Of a stretch of DNA of 64,000 nt, positions 8,436 through 17,611 are shown piece after piece. The notes under the pieces were generated by a model. That model had not been told where the DNA came from. It saw only the letters and a list, made by a program, of their open reading frames with translations, and did no database searches. The DNA is from Peribacillus simplex (lineage in GTDB: Bacteria > Bacillota > Bacilli > Bacillales > DSM-1321): assembly GCF_030123325.1 (NCBI RefSeq), contig NZ_CP126106.1, forward strand, positions 3,562,001 to 3,626,000, read 5' to 3'. The translations under genes and the position numbers were made by a program. Numbering within the stretch: the stretch's first letter is position 1; the number at the start of each line of letters is the position of its first letter.

Positions 8436-9467
8436 TTAGTTCTGGAGGTTATTATCAATAAGTTCATGGAAATAAACTGCAGCATGTTCAGTTGGAGAGA
8501 AGATACCATTTGTAAATGCCTCGGAACTTAATCCTTTTTGCAATTTTTCCACCAGTTCAAAATCTTCCTGCCGTACTTGATCAACAAATTTAAAATATTC
8601 TTCTTTTTCTATGGTTGTTTTTTCATCGAGGGAGTAATCACGATAAATACCTAACGACGTCTCAGCATCAACAGGAATTACTTGAATGGTATTCACATTC
8701 CCGTCTCCTGGATAAACGTTAATCATCATATTTGGCCAAACCCAATAAAAACGTGCTTGGTCACCCTCACCATTCTTGCTTACGGTCATATATTGATAGG
8801 TGAATTTGTCGTGTGTCGTTGTGCAAAAGTTTGATAAATCAAAAGATTTTGCAAAGCCAGGATGAGCAATGGAACAATGATCACATTCAAGGTAATTGTC
8901 AACAACAGCTTTCCAGTTAGCTTTAACTACACGGCGGGTTTCCCTAACTAGTTTCAGTGAATCAAAGAAGGGATACTCTTTCATTTCCTCTAAAAATTCC
9001 TGATATGCTTTTGCCATGGAAGGTGCATTTTTGTCTAGATTGACAAAAATCATGGCATTCTGAACTTCTAAGCGTATGGATTTCATACAGCTGTGTATGC
9101 CCAATTCATTCGTTTTAAAATTAGGAGCTCTATTTACACTTCCATCTAATTTGAACGTCCATCCATGGTATCCGCATTGTAAAATTTTTCTATTTCCTTT
9201 ATCGGAGTTTTCTACTTTCATTCCGCGATGAGGGCAAATATTGTAAAATGCTCGCAGTTCACCATCAGGACCGTGCGAAACGATAATGGGCTCTCCAGCG
9301 ATATCCAATGTCATGAAATCCCCCACTTTTTCAACTTGGCTTGCATGCCCTGCCAATATCCAACTCTTTCTAAAGATTTTTTTTCTTTCTTCATTGAATA
9401 CCTCTGGATCGACATACCGTGAATATGGGAGTGTAGGGCTGAACTGTACATTTTCTTTAGTGGACAT
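8436..9467 (-). CDS. Rieske non-heme iron oxygenase, large subunit
   Basis: The 343-residue protein is an aromatic-ring-hydroxylating-dioxygenase-type oxygenase. The Rieske [2Fe-2S] cluster motif is complete: Cys78-Pro-His80 and Cys98-Gly-Tyr-His101. The mononuclear iron site follows NWKAVVDNY in the form E194-x2-H197-x4-H202. Relatives include choline, glycine betaine and carnitine monooxygenases and aryl-acid dioxygenases. The sequence alone does not fix the substrate. No reductase or ferredoxin gene is nearby, so electrons must come from elsewhere. GGAGGG precedes the ATG. It is separated from the upstream aldehyde dehydrogenase by 293 nt that contain a palindromic repeat, so its membership in the catabolic operon is likely but not certain. 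Confidence 0.92.
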   Translation of the reverse strand: MSTKENVQFSPTLPYSRYVDPEVFNEERKKIFRKSWILAGHASQVEKVGDFMTLDIAGEPIIVSHGPDGELRAFYNICPHRGMKVENSDKGNRKILQCGYHGWTFKLDGSVNRAPNFKTNELGIHSCMKSIRLEVQNAMIFVNLDKNAPSMAKAYQEFLEEMKEYPFFDSLKLVRETRRVVKANWKAVVDNYLECDHCSIAHPGFAKSFDLSNFCTTTHDKFTYQYMTVSKNGEGDQARFYWVWPNMMINVYPGDGNVNTIQVIPVDAETSLGIYRDYSLDEKTTIEKEEYFKFVDQVRQEDFELVEKLQKGLSSEAFTNGIFSPTEHAAVYFHELIDNNLQN

Positions 9468-9549
9468 ATTGAAGATCCCTCCTGAATTATGATCTAATTT
9501 AAAGGCTGTTTTCGCATACTTTGTTGCTATTTACCAAGTAAAGCGGTGT

Positions 9550-9677
9550 GGTTGATTTCCCCTCCAGATGCTCGCTTTCCGCGGGGCGGGCGGTGAGCCT
9601 CCTCGGCGTAAACGCCTGTGGGGTCTCACCTGTCCCGCTGCTCCCGCAGGAGTCTCGCACTTGTGCTCCAATCAACC
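9550..9677. repeat. Palindromic dispersed repeat (MITE-like or bcr-like)
   Basis: The 128-nt GC-rich element is bounded by perfect 8-nt inverted ends GGTTGATT and AATCAACC. Inside are imperfectly pairing blocks such as CGCTTTCCGCGGGGCGGGCGG and GTCCCGCTGCTCCCGCAGGAG. It stands out from the AT-rich surroundings. Elements of this kind are scattered in many Bacillaceae genomes. It has no coding potential. It could form a long hairpin in the transcript between the aldehyde dehydrogenase and Rieske genes. Confidence 0.75.
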
Positions 9678-9760
9678 TGAAATCGTTTCGTTTTAAAAAC
9701 AACAATCTTTACGCAAAGAGCCAATTTAAAAGTTTAAAAAACGCTTGGTACAATTTGTTC

Positions 9761-11203
9761 TTATACCCGATCCATATAGACTGTCTTGACTTCTGTATAA
9801 AATTCAACGGCACTCTTCCCTTGTTCACGGCTGCCTGCACTTGAATTTTTACATCCGCCAAATGGCATTTGCGGCTCAGTTCCTGCTGTTTCCGAATTGA
9901 CATGGACAAGACCCACTTCGACATCTTCAATAAACCTTTGAGCCGCCGTTAAATTATTCGTGCAAATTGCTGCGCTCAATCCATATTCGGTATCATTCGC
10001 CATCTTAACTGCTTCCTCATAATTTCCTGCCTTAAACAGTGCGATGACTGGTCCAAAGATTTCTTCACGTGCAATGCGGGCATGCTGGGCAACATTTTCA
10101 AAGATAGCCGGTCGTACATAATAACCGTTCGCCAATTCCTCATCGGTCGGAACCTCTCCTCCACACAATAACGTTGCTTCTGCTTTCCCAGCATCAATCA
10201 TTTCAAGCACGCCATCGCGTTGTGATCTAGATACAGCGGGACCGATAAATGTTTCTTCGTTGAGCGGGTTACCCACTTTTAATTCTTTCGTACGGGCGAC
10301 AAGACGGTCCCGGAATGCTTCATATATTCCTTCTTCGACAATCACCCTGCTGGTGGCTGTGCATTTTTGCCCAGTGGACTTAAAGGCTCCGCCTACAGCA
10401 ATTTCCACTGCTTTTTCTAGATCGGCATCAGCTAATACGACGAGCGGGTTTTTCCCTCCCATTTCCACTTGCACTTTCTTCCCATGTTCAATGGCTTGTT
10501 TTTGGATTTGCTGACCTACTTGATTCGAACCAGTAAAAGATATAGCCTTCACATCAGGATGCTCCACTAATGCAGCACCAATGACGGACCCCCTTCCGAA
10601 TACACAATTAATGACTCCGGCCGGAATTCCCGCTTCATCAAAGGCTTTTATCACATGATAGACCGACTTAGGTGTAAGATCAGCCGGTTTAATCACGACC
10701 GTATTCCCGTAAATCAGGGCAGGCGCCAATTTCCACACAGGGATGGCAATTGGAAAGTTCCATGGTGTAATCAACCCCACCGGTCCGAGAGGGGTACGGG
10801 TAGTGTATAAAAATGTATTGGCATTCGCTGAAGGAATTACTTCCCCGAGTGGCTGCCGGGCTTCAGCAGCATAATATTCAAGAATGCTGGCAGCTCGATT
10901 GGCTTCCCCCATCCCTTCCAGAAATGTTTTTCCTTCTTCCTTTATCAAATCCCGACCCACTTCCTGCATATTCTTTTTCAAAATTTCAGCTGCTTTCTGC
11001 AAGTATGAAGCCCTTTGCTGAAACGATAGTTTTTTCCAAGCAGGAAATGAATTTTTTGCGGCAGCCACTGCATCATGTAAATCAGCCGCCGAGCTAGATG
11101 GAAATTCTCCTAAATTCTCTCCATTATGGGGACTAAGGTTTTCCTTGTACTCCCCTGTAGTTGGTTCTTGCCATTTTCCGTTAATATAATTTAAGTAACG
11201 CAT
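9761..11203 (-). CDS. NAD(P)+-dependent aldehyde dehydrogenase
   Basis: The 480-residue protein oxidises an aldehyde to its acid. Visible family motifs are the cofactor-binding TPWNFPIAIPVWKLAPAL and KPADLTPKS, the general base region VQVEMGGKNPLVV and the nucleophile region GGAFKSTGQKCTATSR with the catalytic Cys. The C-terminal motif MPFGGCKNSSAGSREQG is also present. The overall look is close to Bacillus 2,5-dioxovalerate/succinate semialdehyde dehydrogenases such as YcbD, but specificity is not readable. The start is ATG 11203 behind GGAGG; an in-frame extension upstream has no ribosome site. In this cluster it would accept the aldehyde made by the ThDP enzyme. Confidence 0.93.
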   Translation of the reverse strand: MRYLNYINGKWQEPTTGEYKENLSPHNGENLGEFPSSSAADLHDAVAAAKNSFPAWKKLSFQQRASYLQKAAEILKKNMQEVGRDLIKEEGKTFLEGMGEANRAASILEYYAAEARQPLGEVIPSANANTFLYTTRTPLGPVGLITPWNFPIAIPVWKLAPALIYGNTVVIKPADLTPKSVYHVIKAFDEAGIPAGVINCVFGRGSVIGAALVEHPDVKAISFTGSNQVGQQIQKQAIEHGKKVQVEMGGKNPLVVLADADLEKAVEIAVGGAFKSTGQKCTATSRVIVEEGIYEAFRDRLVARTKELKVGNPLNEETFIGPAVSRSQRDGVLEMIDAGKAEATLLCGGEVPTDEELANGYYVRPAIFENVAQHARIAREEIFGPVIALFKAGNYEEAVKMANDTEYGLSAAICTNNLTAAQRFIEDVEVGLVHVNSETAGTEPQMPFGGCKNSSAGSREQGKSAVEFYTEVKTVYMDRV

Positions 11204-11335
11204 AATATTTCCTCCGTATTCTATTTTTCTACTTTTCAATCATAGTTTTTCTTATAACCGGAACTTCTAAATGGATCCTTCAACGATCCCTGCATCTCGA
11301 ACGATTTCTTTTGTCGGACATATTAAGAATAATCC

Positions 11336-12766
11336 CTATTGGACAAAGTCATTGGGCGGTTCATTCGATAATGCCGGCACCTCTATTTTCCTTCTCGTAT
11401 ATCTAAAATAGTAAAATATATAGCTAGCAACGACGAAACCTAAACCCCAATACAACGAAGTTCGCTGTGTCGGATCATATGCGGTGAACACAAAAATGCC
11501 TAGACACATAAGTATGCAGAGAATCGGGACAAATGGGAAAAATGGTACTCTAAACTTCAGATCTTCAACCTTTCCGCCTGCTCTGATATACTGTTTACGG
11601 AATCTATACTGTGCGAACGCAATCGCTATCCAAGTAAGCACCCCTCCTACCCCGCTTATGGAAAGTAGCACAACAAATAACGTTTCTTCCGCTACTACAC
11701 TAGTAAGTAGCGACAGCAAGGCAAAGACCATGGTGACGAGTAAGGCATTAAAAGGTACACCGCGCCGATTGAGCTTTCCAAATGCAGAATGCGCCATACC
11801 ATTTTGGGAAAGGGAGAAAAGGATTCTGGTACAGGCAAACAGTCCCGTGTTCCCAACAGAGAGTACCGCAGTCAATATTACAAAATTCATAATGTCAGCT
11901 GCATAAGGAATGCCTACCATTTCAAACACGGTAACAAATGGGCTTTCCAGTACTCCGACTTCTTGCCAAGGAACGATAGCCGATAGAACAAAGATTGCCA
12001 GTACATAGAAAAGCAGCACACGTATTACGATGTTTCTAATCGCTCTCGGAATGCTATGTTGCGGGTTTTCCGTCTCTCCTGCTGCAACACCCATGATTTC
12101 CGATCCCTGGAATGCATATACGACTGTCATCATCGAAATAAACACACCCGTGAAACCTGTAGGGAATAGTCCATCACCTATAAAATTGGAAAAGAACGGG
12201 GCAGGTTGTGCATCCTCCATTTGAATCCATCCAAACATCGCTGCCGCACCGATAATTATGAATAGAATAACGGCAAGTACTTTAATTCCGGAGAACCAAT
12301 ATTCTGTCTCTGCGAAACTTCTCGTTGTTAATGCATTTATAGAGAATAAAAGTACCGTAAATATCACACACCATATCCATACTGGTATATCGGGAAACCA
12401 TCTAGTCATGAGCAAACCGGCCGCTACGAATTCCAAGCCTACATACAGAGCCCAGCTCAGCCAGTAAATCCAGCCAATGACAAAACCAGTGGCAGGTCCA
12501 ATGAATTTCGTTGCATGGACCTGAAAGGAACCGGACACAGGCATCACTACCGATAATTCACCAAGACAAATCATCGCCAAGTACATTAACAAACCACCGA
12601 CTAAATAGGCAACAATCGCTCCTAAGGGTCCAGCTTCACCGATTGCATATCCTGATCCCAGGAAAAGACCTGTTCCAATTATCCCACCTAAGGAGAGCAT
12701 GAATAAATGTCTACTCTTCATTGAGCGCTGTAATTCTTTTGGTTGATTTTCATGTTCTGCTTGCAT
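11336..12766 (-). CDS. APC family amino-acid permease
   Basis: The 476-residue protein has twelve predicted membrane helices. It carries the amino-acid/polyamine/organocation permease signature near the N-terminus (SRHLFMLSLGGIIGTGLFLGSG) and a GSEIMGVAAGETENP motif in the middle. It is closest in feel to the AAT subfamily (RocE, GabP, LysP types). It would import the amino acid fed to the adjacent dehydrogenase. GGGGGG precedes ATG 12766. The gene lies 58 nt downstream of the dehydrogenase and 132 nt upstream of the aldehyde dehydrogenase on the same strand. Confidence 0.93.
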   Translation of the reverse strand: MQAEHENQPKELQRSMKSRHLFMLSLGGIIGTGLFLGSGYAIGEAGPLGAIVAYLVGGLLMYLAMICLGELSVVMPVSGSFQVHATKFIGPATGFVIGWIYWLSWALYVGLEFVAAGLLMTRWFPDIPVWIWCVIFTVLLFSINALTTRSFAETEYWFSGIKVLAVILFIIIGAAAMFGWIQMEDAQPAPFFSNFIGDGLFPTGFTGVFISMMTVVYAFQGSEIMGVAAGETENPQHSIPRAIRNIVIRVLLFYVLAIFVLSAIVPWQEVGVLESPFVTVFEMVGIPYAADIMNFVILTAVLSVGNTGLFACTRILFSLSQNGMAHSAFGKLNRRGVPFNALLVTMVFALLSLLTSVVAEETLFVVLLSISGVGGVLTWIAIAFAQYRFRKQYIRAGGKVEDLKFRVPFFPFVPILCILMCLGIFVFTAYDPTQRTSLYWGLGFVVASYIFYYFRYTRRKIEVPALSNEPPNDFVQ

Positions 12767-12824
12767 GAATTCCCCCCCGTTTCTAATCGATAAACTGCCT
12801 AAACACTTTTTTGATTAACAAAAG

Positions 12825-14006
12825 TTAACGAGAGTTCCCCGATAACGCTTCTGAAGGCTCTGCAAATTCCGGCAAGTCGCTGATTGTCGGTTTAAATATT
12901 TCATAAGCTACTTCTCTTTGATATTTATTTTGGTTTTTAGCTTGTGTAAACAAGTGATACGTATTTTTCCTGCATAGTTTTTCAATATCATCAACGACAG
13001 CTTGTGGATTTGGTTTAACTAGTCCGAAAATAACCGCATCATAAAATCTTATCGCCCCCAGGTTGGCAACGAAATCATTGACAACATCAATTCCTCTTTG
13101 TTTTATGATTTCGTCTCCCTCAGAAGAAAGGGGAATGTTTGCCGCCTCCACAATCAAGCTCGCTTTTACGCTTTTAGCATTAGATATGTGGATGACATCC
13201 TCCAGTGCGGACGGAATTAAAATGTCGCACTCTATGTCGAGCCATTCCGTGTTCGGTCTTACGTCATAATGCGGTTCAAAAAAGGCTTTATCCATTTCTC
13301 CGTACATATTCTTATGATCAATGAGCTTTTGGACATCTAATCCTGCTTCACACGTTACCAAAAGAGCTGCATCGGAAATTCCCACGACTTTATAACCTAA
13401 CTGGGACATTTTCAATGCACAGCTTGCCCCTACACAGCCGAATCCTTGAATGACAACTCTCGCTCCACCTTTTCCGCTTTTAAATTTCCACGCCTCATCT
13501 GCGGAAAATGCCACACCATAGCCTGTTACGACATCGTTTATAAACAGCCCATCGATTTTTGTCGTCAACAATTCATCGAAGTCTTTTATCCCTTGCAGAA
13601 CATTCGGATTCTGCTTCATTGATTTCGTTAGTGGGATATCAATACCAAATTCATTAAATATTTTGAGCACATCTTCATATTTGGTACCTAAATCACTGCC
13701 TAAAGATACCCCTATATCTATATATGGCATCATCGCAATCAGAAATCTTCTTAACACCGCATATGCGTCTGGCGCCTTATAATCATAGGCAATGCCCGCT
13801 TTACAACCGCCAGTCGTCTCAGACTCACAGGCAACATACTTATAAGCCATGGCCTCGGCCAGCCTTTCGACCTCTTCTCTTGTAACCGTTGGGTGCATTC
13901 TTGTACCGCCGCCTGTGTAGCCTTTTACAAAGTTATGGACGACCAGCCAGCCTTTAGCATCCGTTTCCGTATCATTCCATTCCACAACTAAATATGGTTT
14001 TAACAA
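12825..14006 (-). CDS. Glu/Leu/Phe/Val dehydrogenase family enzyme
   Basis: The 393-residue protein belongs to the amino-acid dehydrogenase superfamily, which deaminates an amino acid to a 2-oxo acid with NAD(P)+. The N-terminal catalytic domain has GGGTRMHP and TTGGCKAGI; Lys69 is in the place of the conserved substrate-binding lysine. The C-terminal Rossmann domain has VVIQGFGCVGAS. The protein begins later than typical glutamate dehydrogenases (about 420 residues) and the glycine-lysine loop differs from GGAKGG of true glutamate dehydrogenases, so the substrate is probably another amino acid. It lies between the ThDP enzyme and the amino-acid permease, which fits deamination of an imported amino acid. 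Confidence 0.88.
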   Translation of the reverse strand: MLKPYLVVEWNDTETDAKGWLVVHNFVKGYTGGGTRMHPTVTREEVERLAEAMAYKYVACESETTGGCKAGIAYDYKAPDAYAVLRRFLIAMMPYIDIGVSLGSDLGTKYEDVLKIFNEFGIDIPLTKSMKQNPNVLQGIKDFDELLTTKIDGLFINDVVTGYGVAFSADEAWKFKSGKGGARVVIQGFGCVGASCALKMSQLGYKVVGISDAALLVTCEAGLDVQKLIDHKNMYGEMDKAFFEPHYDVRPNTEWLDIECDILIPSALEDVIHISNAKSVKASLIVEAANIPLSSEGDEIIKQRGIDVVNDFVANLGAIRFYDAVIFGLVKPNPQAVVDDIEKLCRKNTYHLFTQAKNQNKYQREVAYEIFKPTISDLPEFAEPSEALSGNSR

Positions 14007-14091
14007 CTATGAAACCTCCCTTGAATATCCTACTTTTATTGGTTCCTGCTATCATCCAATGCAAACAATACCAAAGCAGTCATGCCGGGAA

Positions 14092-15756
14092 TTAATTGTT
14101 TGACACTAGCTTTTCGTGTACTTCCTTCTTGTCTTGGCCTACAGATAAGATCTTTGGATTGACTGCAACCTCGATTACAGCCGGCAGCCCAGAAGCAATC
14201 GCCCTTTGCAGCGCTGGCGCAAAATCACTATTTTTTTCAACCTTTTCACCATGTGCTCCAAATAAGCGGGCCAATTCGGCAAAATCAGGATTAGACAAGT
14301 CAGTTCCAACGACCCGATTTGGAAAATGCCTTTCTTGATGTACACGAATTGTCCCGTAAATATTGTTGTTGACAACAATTGATATGGTCGGAATTTTATA
14401 CCGTACAGCGGTTTCAATCTCTTGGAGAGTCATCATAAAGCCGCCATCTCCAGAAATTGATACAACATGTTTGTGAGGCTGCGCCAGCTTTGCCCCAATA
14501 GCAGCGGGCAGTCCGTATCCCATCGCACCCGACGTCGGCCCTACGTATGTGTTTTCTTGTTCGAAACGGTAATATCTAGATAGCCATCCGAAAAAGTTGC
14601 CAGCATCATTTGTAATGATGGTATCCTTCGGCAGACAGACGGCAAGATCATGCATCAATCCGTCCATATCCACGAAGTCTTCTGTGTAGTCGGCTTTTGT
14701 TTCAGAAAATTCCATATATTTTTCATGCAATTCTTTCAAATGATCTTCGCTTGAAATAATAGATCCTGGTTCTGGCGCTTGCAGTGCTTGTTCCAGGAAG
14801 CTCTTGGCATCCGCTTCAATGGCAAGAGAAGGTGCATATACTTTACCAAAAATATCGGGACAAATATCCACATGGATCAGCTTTGAATTTTTAGAAAGCA
14901 AGGTGTAATCTTGTGTTCCCACTTGAGAGAATCGTGTCCCCAATGCCAAAACTACATCTGCATCGCGGATTGCATCAAGTAAATATTGTGGTGTCCCAAA
15001 CCCAAGCCATCCCGCATAGCAAGGATGTGAGTTCGGAAACGCGTCAAATCGCCGGAAAGCTGTAATGACAGGAAGTTTCATTGCCTCCACAAACTGTACA
15101 AGCAACCTGTTGGCCTTAGCATGAATCACACCTCCACCAGCAATCAATACGGGACGCTCCGCGTTTCGTATCATATCCATCGCCTGCTTCACAACTTCCA
15201 TATGCGGGTGAGGAGGAAGCGAGCGATAAGAAGGATTTATGTTCAACTCTGCCTCATCTTCTAACATGTCATGCGGCAAAGCCACCAATACAGGGCCCGG
15301 ACGCCCCGATCGCGCAATATGGAATGCCCGTTGCAATAATTCCGGGATCCTTTCCACACGATCGATCTCTACCGTCCATTTACATAAATGACTGAAAAAA
15401 CCCGTCAAATTCACTTCCTGGAATGCTTCCTTTTCTTTAAAAGGGCGTTCGACTTGGCCAATAAGCGCAACCAAAGGGGTTGAGTCTTGGGCGGCAGTAT
15501 GAATGCCGATAGCTAAGTTTGTAGCACCCACTCCACGCGTTGCCATACAAACCCCCACCTCTCCCGAAGCCTTGGCATACCCTTCCGCCATAAAAGAGGC
15601 TCCCCCTTCATGCCTGGCGGAAATAAGTTCTATTTCAGGATGTTGATATAGTGCATCCATTACACTTAGATAACTTTCACCTGGTACACAAAAAGTTTTT
15701 TTTACCCCTTCTTTAGCCATTACTTCTACGACTGCTCTTCCTCCACTGACTTTCAT
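14092..15756 (-). CDS. Thiamine diphosphate-dependent enzyme, acetolactate-synthase-like
   Basis: The 554-residue protein has the three-domain layout of the POX/ALS family. The Pyr domain has the catalytic Glu50 in ISARHEGGASFMAEGYAKASG, then comes a central domain, then a PP domain with the ThDP/Mg2+ motif GDGGFMMTLQEIETAVRY ending in NN. It looks closer to acetolactate synthases than to pyruvate decarboxylases, but many ALS-like proteins are 2-oxo acid decarboxylases or lyases. No regulatory subunit gene is near, so a biosynthetic ALS role is unlikely. ATG 15756 follows GGGAGG. Within the cluster it could decarboxylate a 2-oxo acid. Confidence 0.9.
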   Translation of the reverse strand: MKVSGGRAVVEVMAKEGVKKTFCVPGESYLSVMDALYQHPEIELISARHEGGASFMAEGYAKASGEVGVCMATRGVGATNLAIGIHTAAQDSTPLVALIGQVERPFKEKEAFQEVNLTGFFSHLCKWTVEIDRVERIPELLQRAFHIARSGRPGPVLVALPHDMLEDEAELNINPSYRSLPPHPHMEVVKQAMDMIRNAERPVLIAGGGVIHAKANRLLVQFVEAMKLPVITAFRRFDAFPNSHPCYAGWLGFGTPQYLLDAIRDADVVLALGTRFSQVGTQDYTLLSKNSKLIHVDICPDIFGKVYAPSLAIEADAKSFLEQALQAPEPGSIISSEDHLKELHEKYMEFSETKADYTEDFVDMDGLMHDLAVCLPKDTIITNDAGNFFGWLSRYYRFEQENTYVGPTSGAMGYGLPAAIGAKLAQPHKHVVSISGDGGFMMTLQEIETAVRYKIPTISIVVNNNIYGTIRVHQERHFPNRVVGTDLSNPDFAELARLFGAHGEKVEKNSDFAPALQRAIASGLPAVIEVAVNPKILSVGQDKKEVHEKLVSNN

Positions 15757-15839
15757 AATCAAGCCTCCCGCTTTCAAGTACGTGTTATTGTCCTAGTAAT
15801 TTATGATTATATGAAAATTGGACTCATTCCCACTATCAT

Positions 15840-17333
15840 TTAACTAGTTTTGTCCATTCCTGAAGCTTGTTTAATATCTTCTTCCATCCCAATTGATGTT
15901 TTTCTTGTAACGGCACTCACTCCCAAAGTTACTGCAATGTTGATGAGTAATACAGCTAACCCTACATCAAGATCTTGTATTACATGCGGTAGAGATGGAA
16001 ATAAAGTAGCAAGTGTCGTACCTGAAGTAGTCGAGTATATGACAATTAGAATTGCAACGATCATTCCGGCAAAAGCTCCTTGAACGGTAACAGGATTCTT
16101 TTTCCACAAACTAAAAAATAATGCGGGGAACAACTGTGCCATGAAGCTATATGCCATAAGATACAACGTAAAAATCGACTCCCCGCCATTAAACGTAAAA
16201 TATAGAGTCACTATGGAAATGACAGGCACTAACATCCTGCTCAATCTTTGAAGCTGTTCATCTGATGTATTCGGCCTCCACACCTTATAAACATTCTTGG
16301 AAAGTATCGTGGCAGTGGCCGTCAACACGAGTGAACTTGGTATAAGGGCGGCCATCGCCCCTGATGCTCCAATAACCCCAACAAACCAGGGATCAAATGA
16401 CATCTTCGCCAGTTTAAATAAAGCTAAGTCTGCTTCTGCCCCCTCTAAATTCGGAACTTGGAGAATCGCAGAAAAACCAATAAATAACGAAAAGATGATG
16501 ATTACTTGATAAATTGGCATAACCCCAGCATTCCAACGAAGTGATTTTTGACTTTTTGCAGAGAATACTCCCGCCAACATATGAGGAAACATATAGAATG
16601 CCAGTGCCGTCATGATCGTAGCTGAAATAAACCAAGAGATGCTCAAACCTTGTTCCGGGAAAATCAAAAAACCTTGTTTTGCCGTATCGATTGCTTCAAA
16701 CATCGGCTGTAAACCACCGTAATAATGAAGTGGAAAATAAATCCCCATGAAGACGACAACAGTCAGAATCATGATATCTTTAATGACCGCGGTCCACGCT
16801 ACCCCATGCATCCCTGAAGCAGTTACGTAAATTGTGATCGCAATGACACTTACGACTATAGCCACATTTGGCGAAATGGAACCATAGGAGGCTTCCGATA
16901 CGATAATTCCTAACCCTTTCAACTGCATGATCAGATATGGAATAATTGAAATGACGCTAATTACCGCCACAAGAACTCCTAAAGCCGGACTATTGTACTT
17001 TTTATCATAAAAATCAGATTGAGAGATGACATTATTTTTTTTTGCATATCTCCAAATAGGCGGCAACAGCCAATAGGCGATTACAAAATAGAAGCAATTG
17101 AAAGCGTATAAGGCAGGAGGCATACCAGATCTATAAGCTCCGCCGCTTGCCCCCAAAAACGTATAGGTCGTAAACATTTCACCTGCTATCAAGAAGAAGA
17201 GCAAAAAGCTGCCGAAACCCCTTCCGCCTATAGCCCATTGTTCCAAACTCATATTTTTGCCTTTTCGAGCTTGGAGCCCTAACCAAATACACAGAACCAG
17301 AAAGAAAAGGATGACAAGCAGGGCTTCATTCAT
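15840..17333 (-). CDS. Sodium:solute symporter (SSS family)
   Basis: The 497-residue protein has about thirteen membrane helices and the SSS-family pattern, including an early GEMFTTYTFLGASGGAYRSG. It resembles the pantothenate/monocarboxylate branch (MctP, YhjB types), which is commonly encoded with a small DUF3311 protein, as here. The ATG overlaps the DUF3311 stop codon (ATGA), a sign of coupled translation. Probable cargo is a monocarboxylate such as a 2-hydroxy or 2-oxo acid. This is inferred from the neighbouring dehydrogenase and from the family. Confidence 0.92.
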   Translation of the reverse strand: MNEALLVILFFLVLCIWLGLQARKGKNMSLEQWAIGGRGFGSFLLFFLIAGEMFTTYTFLGASGGAYRSGMPPALYAFNCFYFVIAYWLLPPIWRYAKKNNVISQSDFYDKKYNSPALGVLVAVISVISIIPYLIMQLKGLGIIVSEASYGSISPNVAIVVSVIAITIYVTASGMHGVAWTAVIKDIMILTVVVFMGIYFPLHYYGGLQPMFEAIDTAKQGFLIFPEQGLSISWFISATIMTALAFYMFPHMLAGVFSAKSQKSLRWNAGVMPIYQVIIIFSLFIGFSAILQVPNLEGAEADLALFKLAKMSFDPWFVGVIGASGAMAALIPSSLVLTATATILSKNVYKVWRPNTSDEQLQRLSRMLVPVISIVTLYFTFNGGESIFTLYLMAYSFMAQLFPALFFSLWKKNPVTVQGAFAGMIVAILIVIYSTTSGTTLATLFPSLPHVIQDLDVGLAVLLINIAVTLGVSAVTRKTSIGMEEDIKQASGMDKTS

Positions 17334-17524
17334 CCGTCTTCTTCCCCCTCGGTTGCAGGATCAAGTTTATTGGCAATTATTAAAAACACTGATGTTAGAC
17401 AAACCCATAATATGGCCCAAAAAAGAACAAATGGCATCCCTAAAACATAAGGTTCAATCCGATTGATAACCACAAGCGAGCCAAGTGCCGGTATTGCACT
17501 TATCACATAGATCATTTTCTTCAT
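17330..17524 (-). CDS. DUF3311 small membrane protein
   Basis: The 64-residue protein has two transmembrane helices (MIYVISAIPALGSLVVI and MPFVLFWAILWVCLTSVFLIIANKLDP). It belongs to the DUF3311 family, which is encoded immediately before SSS-type carboxylate symporters and is probably an accessory subunit. ATG 17524 follows AAGGATGGTGA; a longer reading to 17569 lacks a ribosome site. It overlaps the symporter gene by 4 nt. Confidence 0.88.
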   Translation of the reverse strand: MKKMIYVISAIPALGSLVVINRIEPYVLGMPFVLFWAILWVCLTSVFLIIANKLDPATEGEEDG

Positions 17525-17611
17525 TTGTTCACCATCCTTATCAACAAATGCCCAACTTGAACCATCCAATCCTTCATTTTCTGAAAAAACAGATAATTTT
17601 TTTCTGTATTA

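Noticed and set aside
9548..9844. Plus-strand frame across the GC-rich repeat
   Set aside because: The frame comes from the repeat and the end of the aldehyde dehydrogenase; no ribosome site.
14092..15756. Biosynthetic acetolactate synthase (ilvB/alsS)
   Set aside because: No small subunit or branched-chain gene is nearby, and the gene sits in a sigma-54 catabolic cluster.
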